Positions 34,621 to 43,528 of a DNA stretch of 64,000 nt are shown in pieces. The DNA lies in contig JAWKNO010000001.1 of the NCBI GenBank assembly GCA_041391665.1, positions 124,001 to 188,000 of the forward strand, given 5' to 3'. Under the pieces are notes generated by a model. It saw only the letters and a list, made by a program, of their open reading frames with translations, was not told the DNA's origin and did no database searches. This stretch comes from Bacteroidia bacterium. Lineage in GTDB: Bacteria > Bacteroidota > Bacteroidia > J057. The position numbers and the translations under genes are program-made. Numbering within the stretch: position 1 is the stretch's first letter; each line of letters opens with the position of its first letter.

Positions 34621-36585
34621 TTGGATCTCTCAGTTATCATCGTCAATTATAATGTCAAACACTTTCTCGAACAGTGTCTGATCTCCGTGCGCAAAGCGTT
34701 GAAGGGGCTGGAGGGGGAAATAATTGTCGTGGACAACAACTCTGTTGACGGAAGTCAGCAAATGATCAGAGACAAATTTGGCGACACAGTAATTTTGATT
34801 GAAAACCGGGACAATCCGGGTTTTTCCAAAGCCAATAATCAGGGTATAAAAATCGCCAATGGCAAATATATTCTTCTGCTTAATCCGGACACGATTGTGG
34901 AAGAAACGACGTTTCGCAAGTGTTTTGATTTTGTGGAAAACCATCCTGATTGCGGCGCACTGGGGGTAAAGATGATCGATGGACAAGGGCGGTTTCTCCC
35001 TGAGTCCAAACGGTCTTTGCCGACTGCCTGGGTTTCCTTTTACAAAATTTTTGGATTCTCCAGACTTTTCCCCAAAAGCAGGCGATTTGGAAAATATCAT
35101 CTCACCTATCTCGATAAAAATAAAAACCATGAAATAGAGGTTCTCTCCGGCGCATTCATGTGGCTGAGAAAATCGGTTCTGGATAAAATCGGCCTTCTTG
35201 ACGAAGTATTTTTTATGTATGGAGAGGATATTGACCTCTCCTACCGGGTAAATCTTGCGGGGTACAAATGCTGGTATTTTGCCGACACTCAAATCATTCA
35301 CTATAAAGGAGAAAGCACCAAAAAAGGAAGCCTGAACTACGTGAAGGTATTTTATCAGGCCATGATCATTTTTGCACGAAAACACTTCGGCGGCAGTAAA
35401 CGGCATTTTTTTATCGGCGCTGTTATGCTCGCGGTTTATTTCCGTGCATTGGTCGCTATTTTCCACCGGCTGATCAAAAAATTGGGCATACCCGTGATGG
35501 AAGGAATTTTGGTGTATGGGATGATGTTTGGCATTAAAGCCTATTGGGAACATTATGTAAAATATATCGAAGGGGGGCAATATCCTCCGGAATTTATAAC
35601 GCTTTACCTGCCGGCTTACACGGCAATCTTCATTCTGTTTTACTGGATTGCCGGTGCATATAAAAAACCCTACAAACTTCGACCCCTGATTATTGCCCCA
35701 TTTTTGGCGTTTGTGGCTATCGCAACAGGCACCTATATGTTTGGCTGGGTGAAAAATTTTTCCCGGGCAATCGTGGGCCTGTCAGCCATTTTTTCCATGG
35801 TCATCGCGATAGCAGTAAGAGGTATGATCAACCGGCGCGAGAAAGGCAGCTTTTTCTTTACAGAAGAATCCCGAAAGCGGGTAGTGGTGGCTGGAGAGGG
35901 CAAAGGTCTCAGTCGGGTCATTGCACTTATTAAAGGAGAACTGGAGTATCCGGTCAATATTATTGGGGTAGTCGGAAAAGGAAACCTCCCATTAGATCTG
36001 TCAGATGTCGAAAAACTCGGCGGTTTAAACCAGCTGCGGGAAATTATCCAGTTTTACGATATCGCAGAGGTCATTTTTTGCAACCAGACAATTCCTACTG
36101 AACAGATCCTCGATATCATGATGGAAATTCAGGATACCGGGGTAGATTACAAAATTGTACCTCCCGAGGCGGACTATATTGTCGGACCTCAGGCCATTCA
36201 CACTTCGCGCTTCAGCCGAAAACTTCATTTTAATCTGCAGCAGCGAGAGATGCGCCTCCACAAACAATTTTTTGACATCCTAAGCAGTATCGTGCTCATC
36301 GGAACTTTCCCTTTATTGTTTTGGCTATATAAAAAACCGATGGAGGTATTGCCCAAACTTTTCCAGGTTCTTACCATGAAATACCATATGGTAGGTTATA
36401 TCCATCCTGAGGCAGAAGGGCTTCCAGATATTAAACCCGGCCTCCTCAACATGCTCGACAGAGTAAATGGTCGGGTACCGATGAGTAAAGTCAATAAAGA
36501 GGGATTGGATAAATATTATGCCCGCACATATTCCTGGGATCTGGATCTGGAAATCTTACTGAAAGGCTGGCGAAAAATCAATTGA
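34621..36585 (+). CDS. GT2 glycosyltransferase fused to a degenerate polyprenyl sugar-phosphotransferase module
   Basis: The product is 654 residues. TTG at 34621 is the start; an in-frame stop lies 9 bp upstream, and the reading begins MDLSVIIVNYNVKHFLEQCL as in rhamnosyl-type GT2 enzymes. The GT2 domain (about 1-250) has VVDNNS, LLNPDT and FFMYGEDIDLSYRV. Four or more TM segments follow (about 265-395). Then comes a nucleotide/CoA-binding-like domain (about 420-540, KRVVVAGEGKGL) and a short module whose beginning (KQFFDILSSIVLIGTFPLLF, 548-567) and end (DIKPGLLNMLDRVNGR, SWDLDLEILLKG) match WcaJ-type phosphoglycosyltransferases. The catalytic middle (KFRSM, DELP and GPRP motifs) is absent. 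A role in surface polysaccharide or lipid-linked glycan synthesis is inferred. Confidence 0.85.
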   Translation: MDLSVIIVNYNVKHFLEQCLISVRKALKGLEGEIIVVDNNSVDGSQQMIRDKFGDTVILIENRDNPGFSKANNQGIKIANGKYILLLNPDTIVEETTFRKCFDFVENHPDCGALGVKMIDGQGRFLPESKRSLPTAWVSFYKIFGFSRLFPKSRRFGKYHLTYLDKNKNHEIEVLSGAFMWLRKSVLDKIGLLDEVFFMYGEDIDLSYRVNLAGYKCWYFADTQIIHYKGESTKKGSLNYVKVFYQAMIIFARKHFGGSKRHFFIGAVMLAVYFRALVAIFHRLIKKLGIPVMEGILVYGMMFGIKAYWEHYVKYIEGGQYPPEFITLYLPAYTAIFILFYWIAGAYKKPYKLRPLIIAPFLAFVAIATGTYMFGWVKNFSRAIVGLSAIFSMVIAIAVRGMINRREKGSFFFTEESRKRVVVAGEGKGLSRVIALIKGELEYPVNIIGVVGKGNLPLDLSDVEKLGGLNQLREIIQFYDIAEVIFCNQTIPTEQILDIMMEIQDTGVDYKIVPPEADYIVGPQAIHTSRFSRKLHFNLQQREMRLHKQFFDILSSIVLIGTFPLLFWLYKKPMEVLPKLFQVLTMKYHMVGYIHPEAEGLPDIKPGLLNMLDRVNGRVPMSKVNKEGLDKYYARTYSWDLDLEILLKGWRKIN

Positions 36586-36603
36586 TACTCGCTAAATTGC
36601 ATT

Positions 36604-37200
36604 ATGAAATCCTCCATTTATCTGTTCTTCGCAACCCTTTGGATTCTCGTTTCTTCTCTGGCTGCTTTTTCACAAAATGAAGATTGCAGACTAAAACCGG
36701 AAGATCTGAAACCGTTGATTCAGCGGTTTAATCCTTTTTTTTCCAATCATACATGGAATGCCCAATCCCAGATTGAAATGGCGAGAATGGGAAACGACCG
36801 CCTGATCATGATTACGCAGGAAGGTTGTATCCGCCATCACATTACTTTTAATCTGATTATAGACCCAAAGGTTGTAACACTTAACCGCGAATTCTGGCTA
36901 AATGAAGTGCGTAGCCTTATGCACAATGTCTTTTGGGAACAACCCGAATATGCCTCTTTTGGGCCTGAATTTGAGGAGGCCTTTGCTGATAAATTTTCTG
37001 TTCACGGTCTCAATGATGCCTTTAACTTCCCTATCGGCATGAGAAACTTTATCTGTGAACTACGCTTTGATCCACAGAAAGGTGGAAAAATCACCATAGA
37101 AATGGTAGTTTTTCTTTTCAAAGAGAAAATGGAAAATAAACGAATCGCCGCGCCAAATGCACAGGACGATGGGTGGCTGGGTGTAGAAAAAAAACCTTAA
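36604..37200 (+). CDS. Secreted protein of unknown function
   Basis: The product is 198 residues. The signal peptide MKSSIYLFFATLWILVSSLA ends at AFSQ. The mature part is globular, rich in Phe and Arg, with Cys in NEDCRL, EGCIRHH and FICELRF. No recognised family. The gene lies 18 bp after the GT2 fusion gene, so it is probably co-transcribed. Its TAA shares bases with the convergent stop of the 37460 gene (TTAA). Confidence 0.75.
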   Translation: MKSSIYLFFATLWILVSSLAAFSQNEDCRLKPEDLKPLIQRFNPFFSNHTWNAQSQIEMARMGNDRLIMITQEGCIRHHITFNLIIDPKVVTLNREFWLNEVRSLMHNVFWEQPEYASFGPEFEEAFADKFSVHGLNDAFNFPIGMRNFICELRFDPQKGGKITIEMVVFLFKEKMENKRIAAPNAQDDGWLGVEKKP

Positions 37201-37460
37201 CTCTTCACCAAACCTCTGATAACCATTTGATCTGATTGCTCTTCATATTGCAGGTACAGCACCAGCTTGATTTCGTCCTGCCGCTTTATGTCTTCATCGA
37301 CAGATTGGAAGGTAGGATGAAAACGCAACATATCATGGTACATATAAATCTCTGCACCATATCGGTTTTCCAGCATCAGTCTTATATCCCGGAGTGATTG
37401 ATTGCGAAAAGTGAGTTCATTGGTTTGCCAGGAAAGTGAATTGGAATGGGTGTAATACAT
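37197..37460 (-). CDS. Isolated FecR C-terminal-like (DUF4974-like) domain
   Basis: The product is 87 residues from ATG 37460; a TTG 66 bases upstream is the longer alternative. The segment LTFRNQSLRDIRLMLENRYG and the following DEIKLVLYLQYEE reproduce the fold signature of the DUF4974 domain that ends Bacteroidota FecR proteins (L-x-F-x-(N/D)-x-(S/P)-L-x-(E/D)-(I/V) helix, ...YG). No membrane or signal segment is present, and no sigma or receptor gene is nearby. It may be a decayed anti-sigma gene or a small cytoplasmic homologue. Confidence 0.55.
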   Translation of the reverse strand: MYYTHSNSLSWQTNELTFRNQSLRDIRLMLENRYGAEIYMYHDMLRFHPTFQSVDEDIKRQDEIKLVLYLQYEEQSDQMVIRGLVKS

Positions 37461-37561
37461 GGTATTGATGTTTGCAGTTGGGTTCTTATAGTATATAGAC
37501 GTAAAACACTGGCTTTTGGCTGGCAAAAAGTATATTTACGGATAGATTTTTTTAACCCTGC

Positions 37562-39055
37562 ATGATGATACGTTTTGTTTTACTATTGACACTTTCTGCC
37601 GCCTTCCTTTTACACGGATTTTCCCAGACTTCTCAAAATCTGAATCTGATGGCAAACTGGCAGGATACTAACCTTCCGGAGCACTCCGGATTGATTTACA
37701 ACGAGGTTTGGGGGTTTGTGCACGGATATCGGGAATATGCAATTTTGGGCTCTGCCGGTCAAACTCATTTTATAGATGTCACAGATCCCTCAAACCCTGC
37801 CGAAGTTGCACGTTTTGCAGGTGCAGTCAATTCTATCTGGCGGGATTTTAAGACTTTTGGGCATTATGCCTATGGGGTGGCAGATGAAACAAGTACCTCC
37901 AGCCCGTCGGGACTCCAGATTTTTGATTATTCCGGTCTGCCGGGATCTGTTATAAAAGTGTACGATTCCAATGCAATTGTAGAAAGAGCGCATAATATAT
38001 TCATCGACGAAGATTTTGGGCGTCTCTATGTTGCAGGAAGTAATACACGCCCCAACGGACTTATCGTTCTTGATCTCACCAATGACCCCGCAAATCCGGT
38101 GGTTCTCGCGTCAATTAATCTTCCGGGTGGTTATGTGCATGATGTGTATGTCAGAAATAATATCGCTTATTGTTCTCATGGCTTCAACGGTTTGTATATC
38201 TATGACATGACAAATCCGACTACACCTGTGCTTATCGGCAACCTGACGAGTTACCCTAACCAGGGATACAATCACTCCAGTTGGCTTACCGATGATGGGA
38301 ATTTTCTTGTGTTTGCGGATGAAAGTTTTGGCAGACCGCTGCGAATCCTCGACATCACAGACCTTACAGACCTCACCATTGTTTCTACTTTCAAATCAAA
38401 TCTTGTCGGCCCTACGGCAACCAACAGCATCCCGCATAATCCACTGGTCAGAGGCGGATATGCATTTGTATCCTATTACCAGGACGGCATCCAGATTTTT
38501 GATATCCGTGATGTGGTAGCTCCCGAAAAAGTCGCATGGTATGATACAGATACTACCAATGTCGCTTATACCGGTTATGATGGTGCCTGGGGCGTTTATC
38601 CTTTTTTACCCTCACATAATATCCTGGGATCAGATCAGCAGTTTGGCCTGTTTATCCTTGAATTTGACGACCTGAAACCTGCTCCTGTCAATATCAGCCA
38701 GGACTTTACCCTTGATGAAACTGGCTACGCAGAGATGACACAAAATACAGGAATCAACAATCGGGGCAAAAATTTTCCAAAACCTGTCGATACCTATACC
38801 ATAACCAACGAGCCCGCGGTAAAACTTTTCCCCAACCCAATATCTGCAAACCAAACCCTACAGGTGAATGTCGAATCTTCGGATACTTATGAATCAGCGA
38901 TTTATGACCTCCATGGAAAAGTATTAAAACAAGGCCCTTTCGTTCGGGGAAATCGCTCAGAAACCCTGGAGGTAAACGGAATTACGCCAGGAGTATATAT
39001 ACTCGTGCTTTCATCAGAAAACTCGTCTGTCAGAAAAAAACTGATCATCCGGTAG
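37562..39055 (+). CDS. Secreted LVIVD-repeat (choice-of-anchor B) protein with T9SS sorting domain
   Basis: The product is 497 residues. The signal peptide ends at HGFSQ (about residue 21). The body is a beta-propeller of LVIVD-type repeats (FIDVTDPSNPAEVARF, LQIFDYSGLPG, LIVLDLTNDPANPVVLA, LYIYDMTNPTTPVLIG, IQIFDIRDVVAPEKV), as in choice-of-anchor B proteins. The last about 75 residues (KLFPNPISANQTLQV, then PGVYILVLSSEN, KLIIR) are a T9SS type A sorting domain. It would be surface-attached or released by T9SS. Its function is unknown. Confidence 0.87.
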   Translation: MMIRFVLLLTLSAAFLLHGFSQTSQNLNLMANWQDTNLPEHSGLIYNEVWGFVHGYREYAILGSAGQTHFIDVTDPSNPAEVARFAGAVNSIWRDFKTFGHYAYGVADETSTSSPSGLQIFDYSGLPGSVIKVYDSNAIVERAHNIFIDEDFGRLYVAGSNTRPNGLIVLDLTNDPANPVVLASINLPGGYVHDVYVRNNIAYCSHGFNGLYIYDMTNPTTPVLIGNLTSYPNQGYNHSSWLTDDGNFLVFADESFGRPLRILDITDLTDLTIVSTFKSNLVGPTATNSIPHNPLVRGGYAFVSYYQDGIQIFDIRDVVAPEKVAWYDTDTTNVAYTGYDGAWGVYPFLPSHNILGSDQQFGLFILEFDDLKPAPVNISQDFTLDETGYAEMTQNTGINNRGKNFPKPVDTYTITNEPAVKLFPNPISANQTLQVNVESSDTYESAIYDLHGKVLKQGPFVRGNRSETLEVNGITPGVYILVLSSENSSVRKKLIIR

Positions 39056-39059
39056 CTAA

Positions 39060-40382
39060 TTATTTACCTGAAGCCAATGCTGTTAAAAACCTGATTAACA
39101 GCGCCCTTACTTCTGCATACTTCGACAATTCTATTGTCGAGGGGGTGTCGTTGACGTCGTGATAATGGGGCGGTCCGCCCAGCGTATAGATAAAAAAACC
39201 GGGGATTCCTTTTTCCAGAAAAAAGTAATGGTCGCTGTTGGGCGCATTTTTCCGGGAACGAACCACCGGCACATACTTCATCGTATCGTTGATCGATACC
39301 AGCTTTCCAAATGAATCCGGAAAATCGATCCCGCCTACTGCCATAATACCGTCGACTCCATTGCCCATCAGGTCAAGGTTCAGGACAAATTTTGTCTTCG
39401 CCAGTGGCACAACGGGCGCCTGATTTACATAATAACCCGAACCAACCAGGCCGGTCTCTTCGCCGCCAAAAGCTATGAAAAGCATGGAATAATCGGGCTG
39501 GTGTGAGGGTTGCGCAAAGTATGTTGCCATTGACAAAATCATGGATACCCCCGAGGCATTGTCGTTGGCACCGGTAAAAACCGCATCCTCAAGTTTGCCC
39601 AGGTGATCGTAATGGGCACATACAATGAACACCGAATCGGGATATATTTTTCCCTCCACCATTCCCATCACATTTTGTGAGGTGATTTGTGCCATTTCTG
39701 CGGAGACCGACAGTTTCGCCGATCGCAACTTTTCAGGTACAGCTGATTCCTTTAACTCCAGCACCGGCACGGGATACTGCTCCCGGCTAAATCCGGCTGT
39801 GAGTTTTTTTTGTATGACAATAATTCCCTGCGGATGATAACTCAGCAGCATCCCGATCCTGTCAGTCGCATGTGCGAGATCTTTGTATTGTTTTTGCTTC
39901 TCCGGATCATTGGCAATCTCTTCGGGCCATCCATCCCGAAAAACTGCAATTTTCCCGATCAGTGAATGCGAAGGCGTCGTGAGGGCATAACCAAGATCTG
40001 CCATTCGCCCTGAAAAATGACCATTCCCCGAAAACCGGCTCACGATAAAGTCCTTTCCCGGCCTTATCGTATCCTTTCCAAAGATCAGACTTGCACCCGT
40101 TATCAGATTGATATTCAGAGGGAAATGCTGCTGGTAGCTCATGGATTTCCCAACCGGAACCACTGCTTTAAGTCCCGATTCGCGAAACTTTGATTCCAGA
40201 TAGCCGGCGGCTTTTTTGTGTCCATCATCTATATATCCTCTTCCGGCAAACGTTGTCGAACACAGCGTATCAATCTCTATTCGTGCCAGCCTGATAACCT
40301 CCTCATCTGAAATGTCCGGTTGTGAAAACATATAAAGAGGGAAGAAAATGATCAGAAAAACAGGCAAAAAGATATTTTTCAT
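39060..40382 (-). CDS. Secreted M28 family zinc aminopeptidase-like protein
   Basis: The product is 440 residues from ATG 40382, which gives the signal peptide MKNIFLPVFLIIFFPLYMFS; the longer frame start adds an unlikely basic leader crossing the divergent promoter. The di-zinc site is CAHYDHLG and TGANDNASGV (His and bridging Asp), GGEETGLVGS (Glu pair), NLDLMGNG (Asp) and PHYHDVNDT (His). This is the usual M28 set. A PA-like insert lies at about 130-240. It would act outside the cytoplasm on peptides. Confidence 0.92.
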   Translation of the reverse strand: MKNIFLPVFLIIFFPLYMFSQPDISDEEVIRLARIEIDTLCSTTFAGRGYIDDGHKKAAGYLESKFRESGLKAVVPVGKSMSYQQHFPLNINLITGASLIFGKDTIRPGKDFIVSRFSGNGHFSGRMADLGYALTTPSHSLIGKIAVFRDGWPEEIANDPEKQKQYKDLAHATDRIGMLLSYHPQGIIVIQKKLTAGFSREQYPVPVLELKESAVPEKLRSAKLSVSAEMAQITSQNVMGMVEGKIYPDSVFIVCAHYDHLGKLEDAVFTGANDNASGVSMILSMATYFAQPSHQPDYSMLFIAFGGEETGLVGSGYYVNQAPVVPLAKTKFVLNLDLMGNGVDGIMAVGGIDFPDSFGKLVSINDTMKYVPVVRSRKNAPNSDHYFFLEKGIPGFFIYTLGGPPHYHDVNDTPSTIELSKYAEVRALLIRFLTALASGK

Positions 40383-40435
40383 AAGAAGGTGAATCATTAG
40401 TAGATGGATAGGAATCAACAATATCGGAAATTTCC

Positions 40436-40443
40436 TACTTTTG
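40436..40443 (+). promoter_or_regulatory. -7 element for the 2-hydroxyacid dehydrogenase operon
   Basis: TACTTTTG matches TAnnTTTG and lies 26 bp before ATG 40470, supporting that start over the in-frame ATG at 40404, which would precede the promoter. No -33 TTG was found at 19 bp. Confidence 0.42.
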
Positions 40444-40469
40444 ACGGAATACCTGATTTTACCTTTACG

Positions 40470-41402
40470 ATGAAAATTCTCGTTATTGACGAATTCCCCC
40501 TCCACTTTCTGGAAGAACTGAGGAAATTTCCTGCGGAGGTGATTTATATTCCTTCAACTACAAGAGAAGAAGTGCTGACCCTCATTCCGGAGTGTGAGAT
40601 CCTGATTATCAACAGCAAAATCAGGGTAGATAAAGAAGTCGCTGATTTTGCGCCCAAATTGCGAATGGTTATCCGCGCAGGAGTAGGAATGGATCATATT
40701 GATGAGCCCTATCTCCAAAGTCGCGGGGTAGAAGTGCTGAATACCAAAGGCGGGAATGCCGATTCGGTAGGGGAGCAGGCCGTAGGTATGTTGCTTGTGC
40801 TTCAGCACAAGATTTTAAATGCTGACCGTCAGGTGAGAAATTTTCAATGGAAAAGGGAAGAAAACCGGGGTACTGAGATCGGCGGAAAAACTATTGGAAT
40901 CATTGGCTTTGGCAATACAGGTAAAGCATTTTCCAGAAAAATATCGGGCTTCGAACCCCGGCTTCTCGCTTACGACAAATACCTGAAAGACTACGGGGAT
41001 GACCGGGTAAAAGCAGTGGGAATGGAAGAAATTTTCGCACAAAGCGACGTCGTCACTCTCCATATCCCACTGACCGAAGAAACCCGGGGTTGGGTAAACA
41101 AAGATTTTTTTGACCGTTTTGCCAGGCCTGTCGTTTTGCTGAATCTTTCCCGCGGACCGATTGTCAATCTACCCGATCTGTTACAGGCACTGGATTCAGG
41201 TAAAGTATTAGCTGCAGGTATAGATGTGCTTGAAAATGAGAAATTTGACTCACTGACAGAGGCGCAGAAATTGAACTATGGGAATTTATTTTCCCGCAGC
41301 AATGTTGTCCTTACACCGCATATAGGCGGCTGGTCTTTTGAGTCCAGAGAAAATATCAACCAGATGATCCTGGGATTTGTTAATCGCTTAATATCTTCAT
41401 GA
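40470..41402 (+). CDS. D-isomer-specific 2-hydroxyacid dehydrogenase (SerA-like)
   Basis: The product is 310 residues. The start was chosen for MKILVIDEFP and the -7 element just upstream. The NAD-binding motif is GFGNTGKAF (about 147-155), and the catalytic triad lies in NLSRGPIVN (Arg), DVLENEKFD (Glu) and TPHIGGWS (His). The closest match in outline is short D-3-phosphoglycerate dehydrogenase without an ACT domain. It would oxidise a 2-hydroxy acid in the cytoplasm. Its TGA overlaps the GT4 ATG by 4 bp. Confidence 0.9.
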   Translation: MKILVIDEFPLHFLEELRKFPAEVIYIPSTTREEVLTLIPECEILIINSKIRVDKEVADFAPKLRMVIRAGVGMDHIDEPYLQSRGVEVLNTKGGNADSVGEQAVGMLLVLQHKILNADRQVRNFQWKREENRGTEIGGKTIGIIGFGNTGKAFSRKISGFEPRLLAYDKYLKDYGDDRVKAVGMEEIFAQSDVVTLHIPLTEETRGWVNKDFFDRFARPVVLLNLSRGPIVNLPDLLQALDSGKVLAAGIDVLENEKFDSLTEAQKLNYGNLFSRSNVVLTPHIGGWSFESRENINQMILGFVNRLISS

Positions 41403-42529
41403 GAATAGGATTCGACGCCAAACGATTATTTCACAACTTCACAGGTCTCGGCAATTACAGCCGCACCCTGGTCCATAATCTTGCAACCCTGTTCCCGGAC
41501 GAATCATTACATCTCTTTACGCCTTCGATCTCTGATAATCCCCGTATTAATCCTTTTCTCGATCATTCCCCCTTTCATATTCATCTTCCGGCCAAAGGGC
41601 GATTTCTCTGGAGATCATGGCGGATAAATGAGGATATTCAAAAAAACCACATTGATGTATATCATGGCCTGAGCCATGAAATTCCTTTTGGTTTGAAGTC
41701 TTCCTCCGGTTTAAAAACCATTGTAACGATTCACGATCTGATATTTAAGGTTTACCCAAATCAATACCGCCTGCCAGACAGAATCATCTACGATACCAAG
41801 TTTTCATATAGTTGCAGAAACGCTGACCATATTATCGCGATCAGTACCCAAACGAAAGAAGATATTATTCGCTATTATGGCATAGCGGAAGAAAAAATAT
41901 CTGTCATTTATCAGGCCTGCGATTCGCAGTTTTATCTTCAGGCAGATAGTTCGCAGCGGGAGGCCATTCGCCAAAAATATCAGCTTCCATCAGAATATAT
42001 ACTGTATGTAGGTTCTGTTACAGAGCGGAAAAATCTGCTTTCTCTCGTAAAGGCCATCCATCTGATGAACGATAGCCAAAGAATCCCGCTGGTCGTGGTG
42101 GGAGACGGAAGCAGTTACAAGCGCATGGTGTTGCAGTATATCGCAGCAAATAACCTGGAAAAGTGGGTGATCTTTGTAAATAATTTATCTTATCCTGACC
42201 TACCGGCTATCTACCAGGCAGCTGTCGTATTTGTGTATCCTTCTCTTTATGAAGGATTTGGGATTCCGGTGATTGAAGCCCTGATAAGCCAAACACCCGT
42301 AATCACTTCAGACATCTCCTCCCTCCCGGAAGCATCAGGGCCTCATAGTATTTGTACTGATCCACTAAATACAGAATTGCTTAAATTACACATACAAAAA
42401 GTAGCAGAAGACCAAAACCTGGGCAACCAAATGAGAGAGAAAGGAGTCCTGTATGCAGAAAGGTTTCACTTTTCTTCCGTTACACGACAAGTGATGCAAC
42501 TCTATCGCCAAATTGCCGGAATGGACTGA
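41399..42529 (+). CDS. GT4 family glycosyltransferase
   Basis: The product is 376 residues with a GT-B fold. The opening MRIGFDAKRLFHNFTGLGNY is typical of GT4 mannosyl- or glucosyl-type enzymes. The donor-site motifs are YVGSVTERKN (about 200-209) and PSLYEGFGIPVIEAL, the E-x7-E pair. It has no TM segments, so it is cytoplasmic or membrane-associated. It likely builds a surface glycan. It is translationally coupled to the upstream dehydrogenase gene and 5 bp before the next gene. Confidence 0.9.
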   Translation: MRIGFDAKRLFHNFTGLGNYSRTLVHNLATLFPDESLHLFTPSISDNPRINPFLDHSPFHIHLPAKGRFLWRSWRINEDIQKNHIDVYHGLSHEIPFGLKSSSGLKTIVTIHDLIFKVYPNQYRLPDRIIYDTKFSYSCRNADHIIAISTQTKEDIIRYYGIAEEKISVIYQACDSQFYLQADSSQREAIRQKYQLPSEYILYVGSVTERKNLLSLVKAIHLMNDSQRIPLVVVGDGSSYKRMVLQYIAANNLEKWVIFVNNLSYPDLPAIYQAAVVFVYPSLYEGFGIPVIEALISQTPVITSDISSLPEASGPHSICTDPLNTELLKLHIQKVAEDQNLGNQMREKGVLYAERFHFSSVTRQVMQLYRQIAGMD

Positions 42530-42534
42530 AAGAT

Positions 42535-43449
42535 ATGCGGAAACCGTATAAAATATTTATGTTTTTACTCCTGTGGATCTCCGGCAGTGTGAATGTTTGG
42601 GCACAGGAAGACGGCGTGTTTCTTTTTGATGGGAGAGAGGCATATGGGTTAATTGTGGAAGAAGTTCCTTTTTCCCATATAAGAATACAAACCGCCAATT
42701 TCCAGATAAGAACTTATACTTTTGAAGATATATCAGAAGTCTTTCGTCCAAAAGGAATCAAAGGATACTGGGATGTCGTTTATTTAAAAAACGGCGGAGT
42801 CATACGCGGTTTTATTATTGAATACGAGTGGGGGAAGTTTCTGAAAATCGAGGATGAACGGGGAAATGACTTTGCCTGGCGAATGGAAGATATCAGAAAA
42901 ATCAATAAAGAGCCTACACCAAATGACGCGACATTTAAAAGAAGTGCCGAAGGGGAGAAGCAAACCCGGCAGGAATTGAAAAGTTCAAACCAGCAGAGCA
43001 TTCTTTACGGATCGACAGTAGTTTTTTTGGAAGTAGGCGGTACGGTAGCTTCACCTGGCGTTTCGACAGTATATCCGGGCGCGTTGATAAATATACTAAT
43101 GGCATACAGACTGGAAAACAGATTTTCGATTGGCGTCGGATTGGGGGCAGATATACTGTACAACGTCAATGAACAAAGAAATACCGGGAGGTATGCATTT
43201 GGCGATATGAGGATTTATTTCCCAAGAGAAAAAACAATCCCATACCTTTCGATAGCTTCGGGATATGACTGGTTTCGCTCCGGCATCATGTTTAATCCGG
43301 GAGTTGGTATCAGGTTTCACTTTTGGAGAAACCAACAATTAAACCTAAACCTGGGTTTAAAAATGCAGTATGAAAGTCAGGGAACCCGAAACAATCCTGA
43401 TTTACTGGGAGTTACTGAGATTATTCAGTTCAAAGTTGTAATTGATTAA
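42535..43449 (+). CDS. Outer-membrane-type protein with two N-terminal barrel-like repeats
   Basis: The product is 304 residues. The signal peptide ends at VNVWAQ (about residue 24). Two similar segments follow: FDGREAYGLIVEEVPFSHIR (about 31-50) and LKNGGVIRGFIIEYEWGKFL (about 83-102), each ending in an (E/M)DI motif, a tandem small beta-barrel repeat. The C-terminal half (about 160-304) alternates Gly, Tyr and aromatic residues as in outer-membrane beta-barrels (YRLENRFSIGVGLGADILY). No named family was recognised. Confidence 0.75.
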   Translation: MRKPYKIFMFLLLWISGSVNVWAQEDGVFLFDGREAYGLIVEEVPFSHIRIQTANFQIRTYTFEDISEVFRPKGIKGYWDVVYLKNGGVIRGFIIEYEWGKFLKIEDERGNDFAWRMEDIRKINKEPTPNDATFKRSAEGEKQTRQELKSSNQQSILYGSTVVFLEVGGTVASPGVSTVYPGALINILMAYRLENRFSIGVGLGADILYNVNEQRNTGRYAFGDMRIYFPREKTIPYLSIASGYDWFRSGIMFNPGVGIRFHFWRNQQLNLNLGLKMQYESQGTRNNPDLLGVTEIIQFKVVID

Positions 43450-43528
43450 ATACGAATAATTTTTTTTATCAGACAAATTTTAGGTTTTCGTAAGAATAGA
43501 TTATATTGAATTAGTTAAGGATGTTTTC

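Noticed and set aside
34630..35580. 316-codon open frame on the - strand opposite the GT2 gene
   Set aside because: It is antisense to a strongly conserved GT2 domain and shows no recognisable motif.
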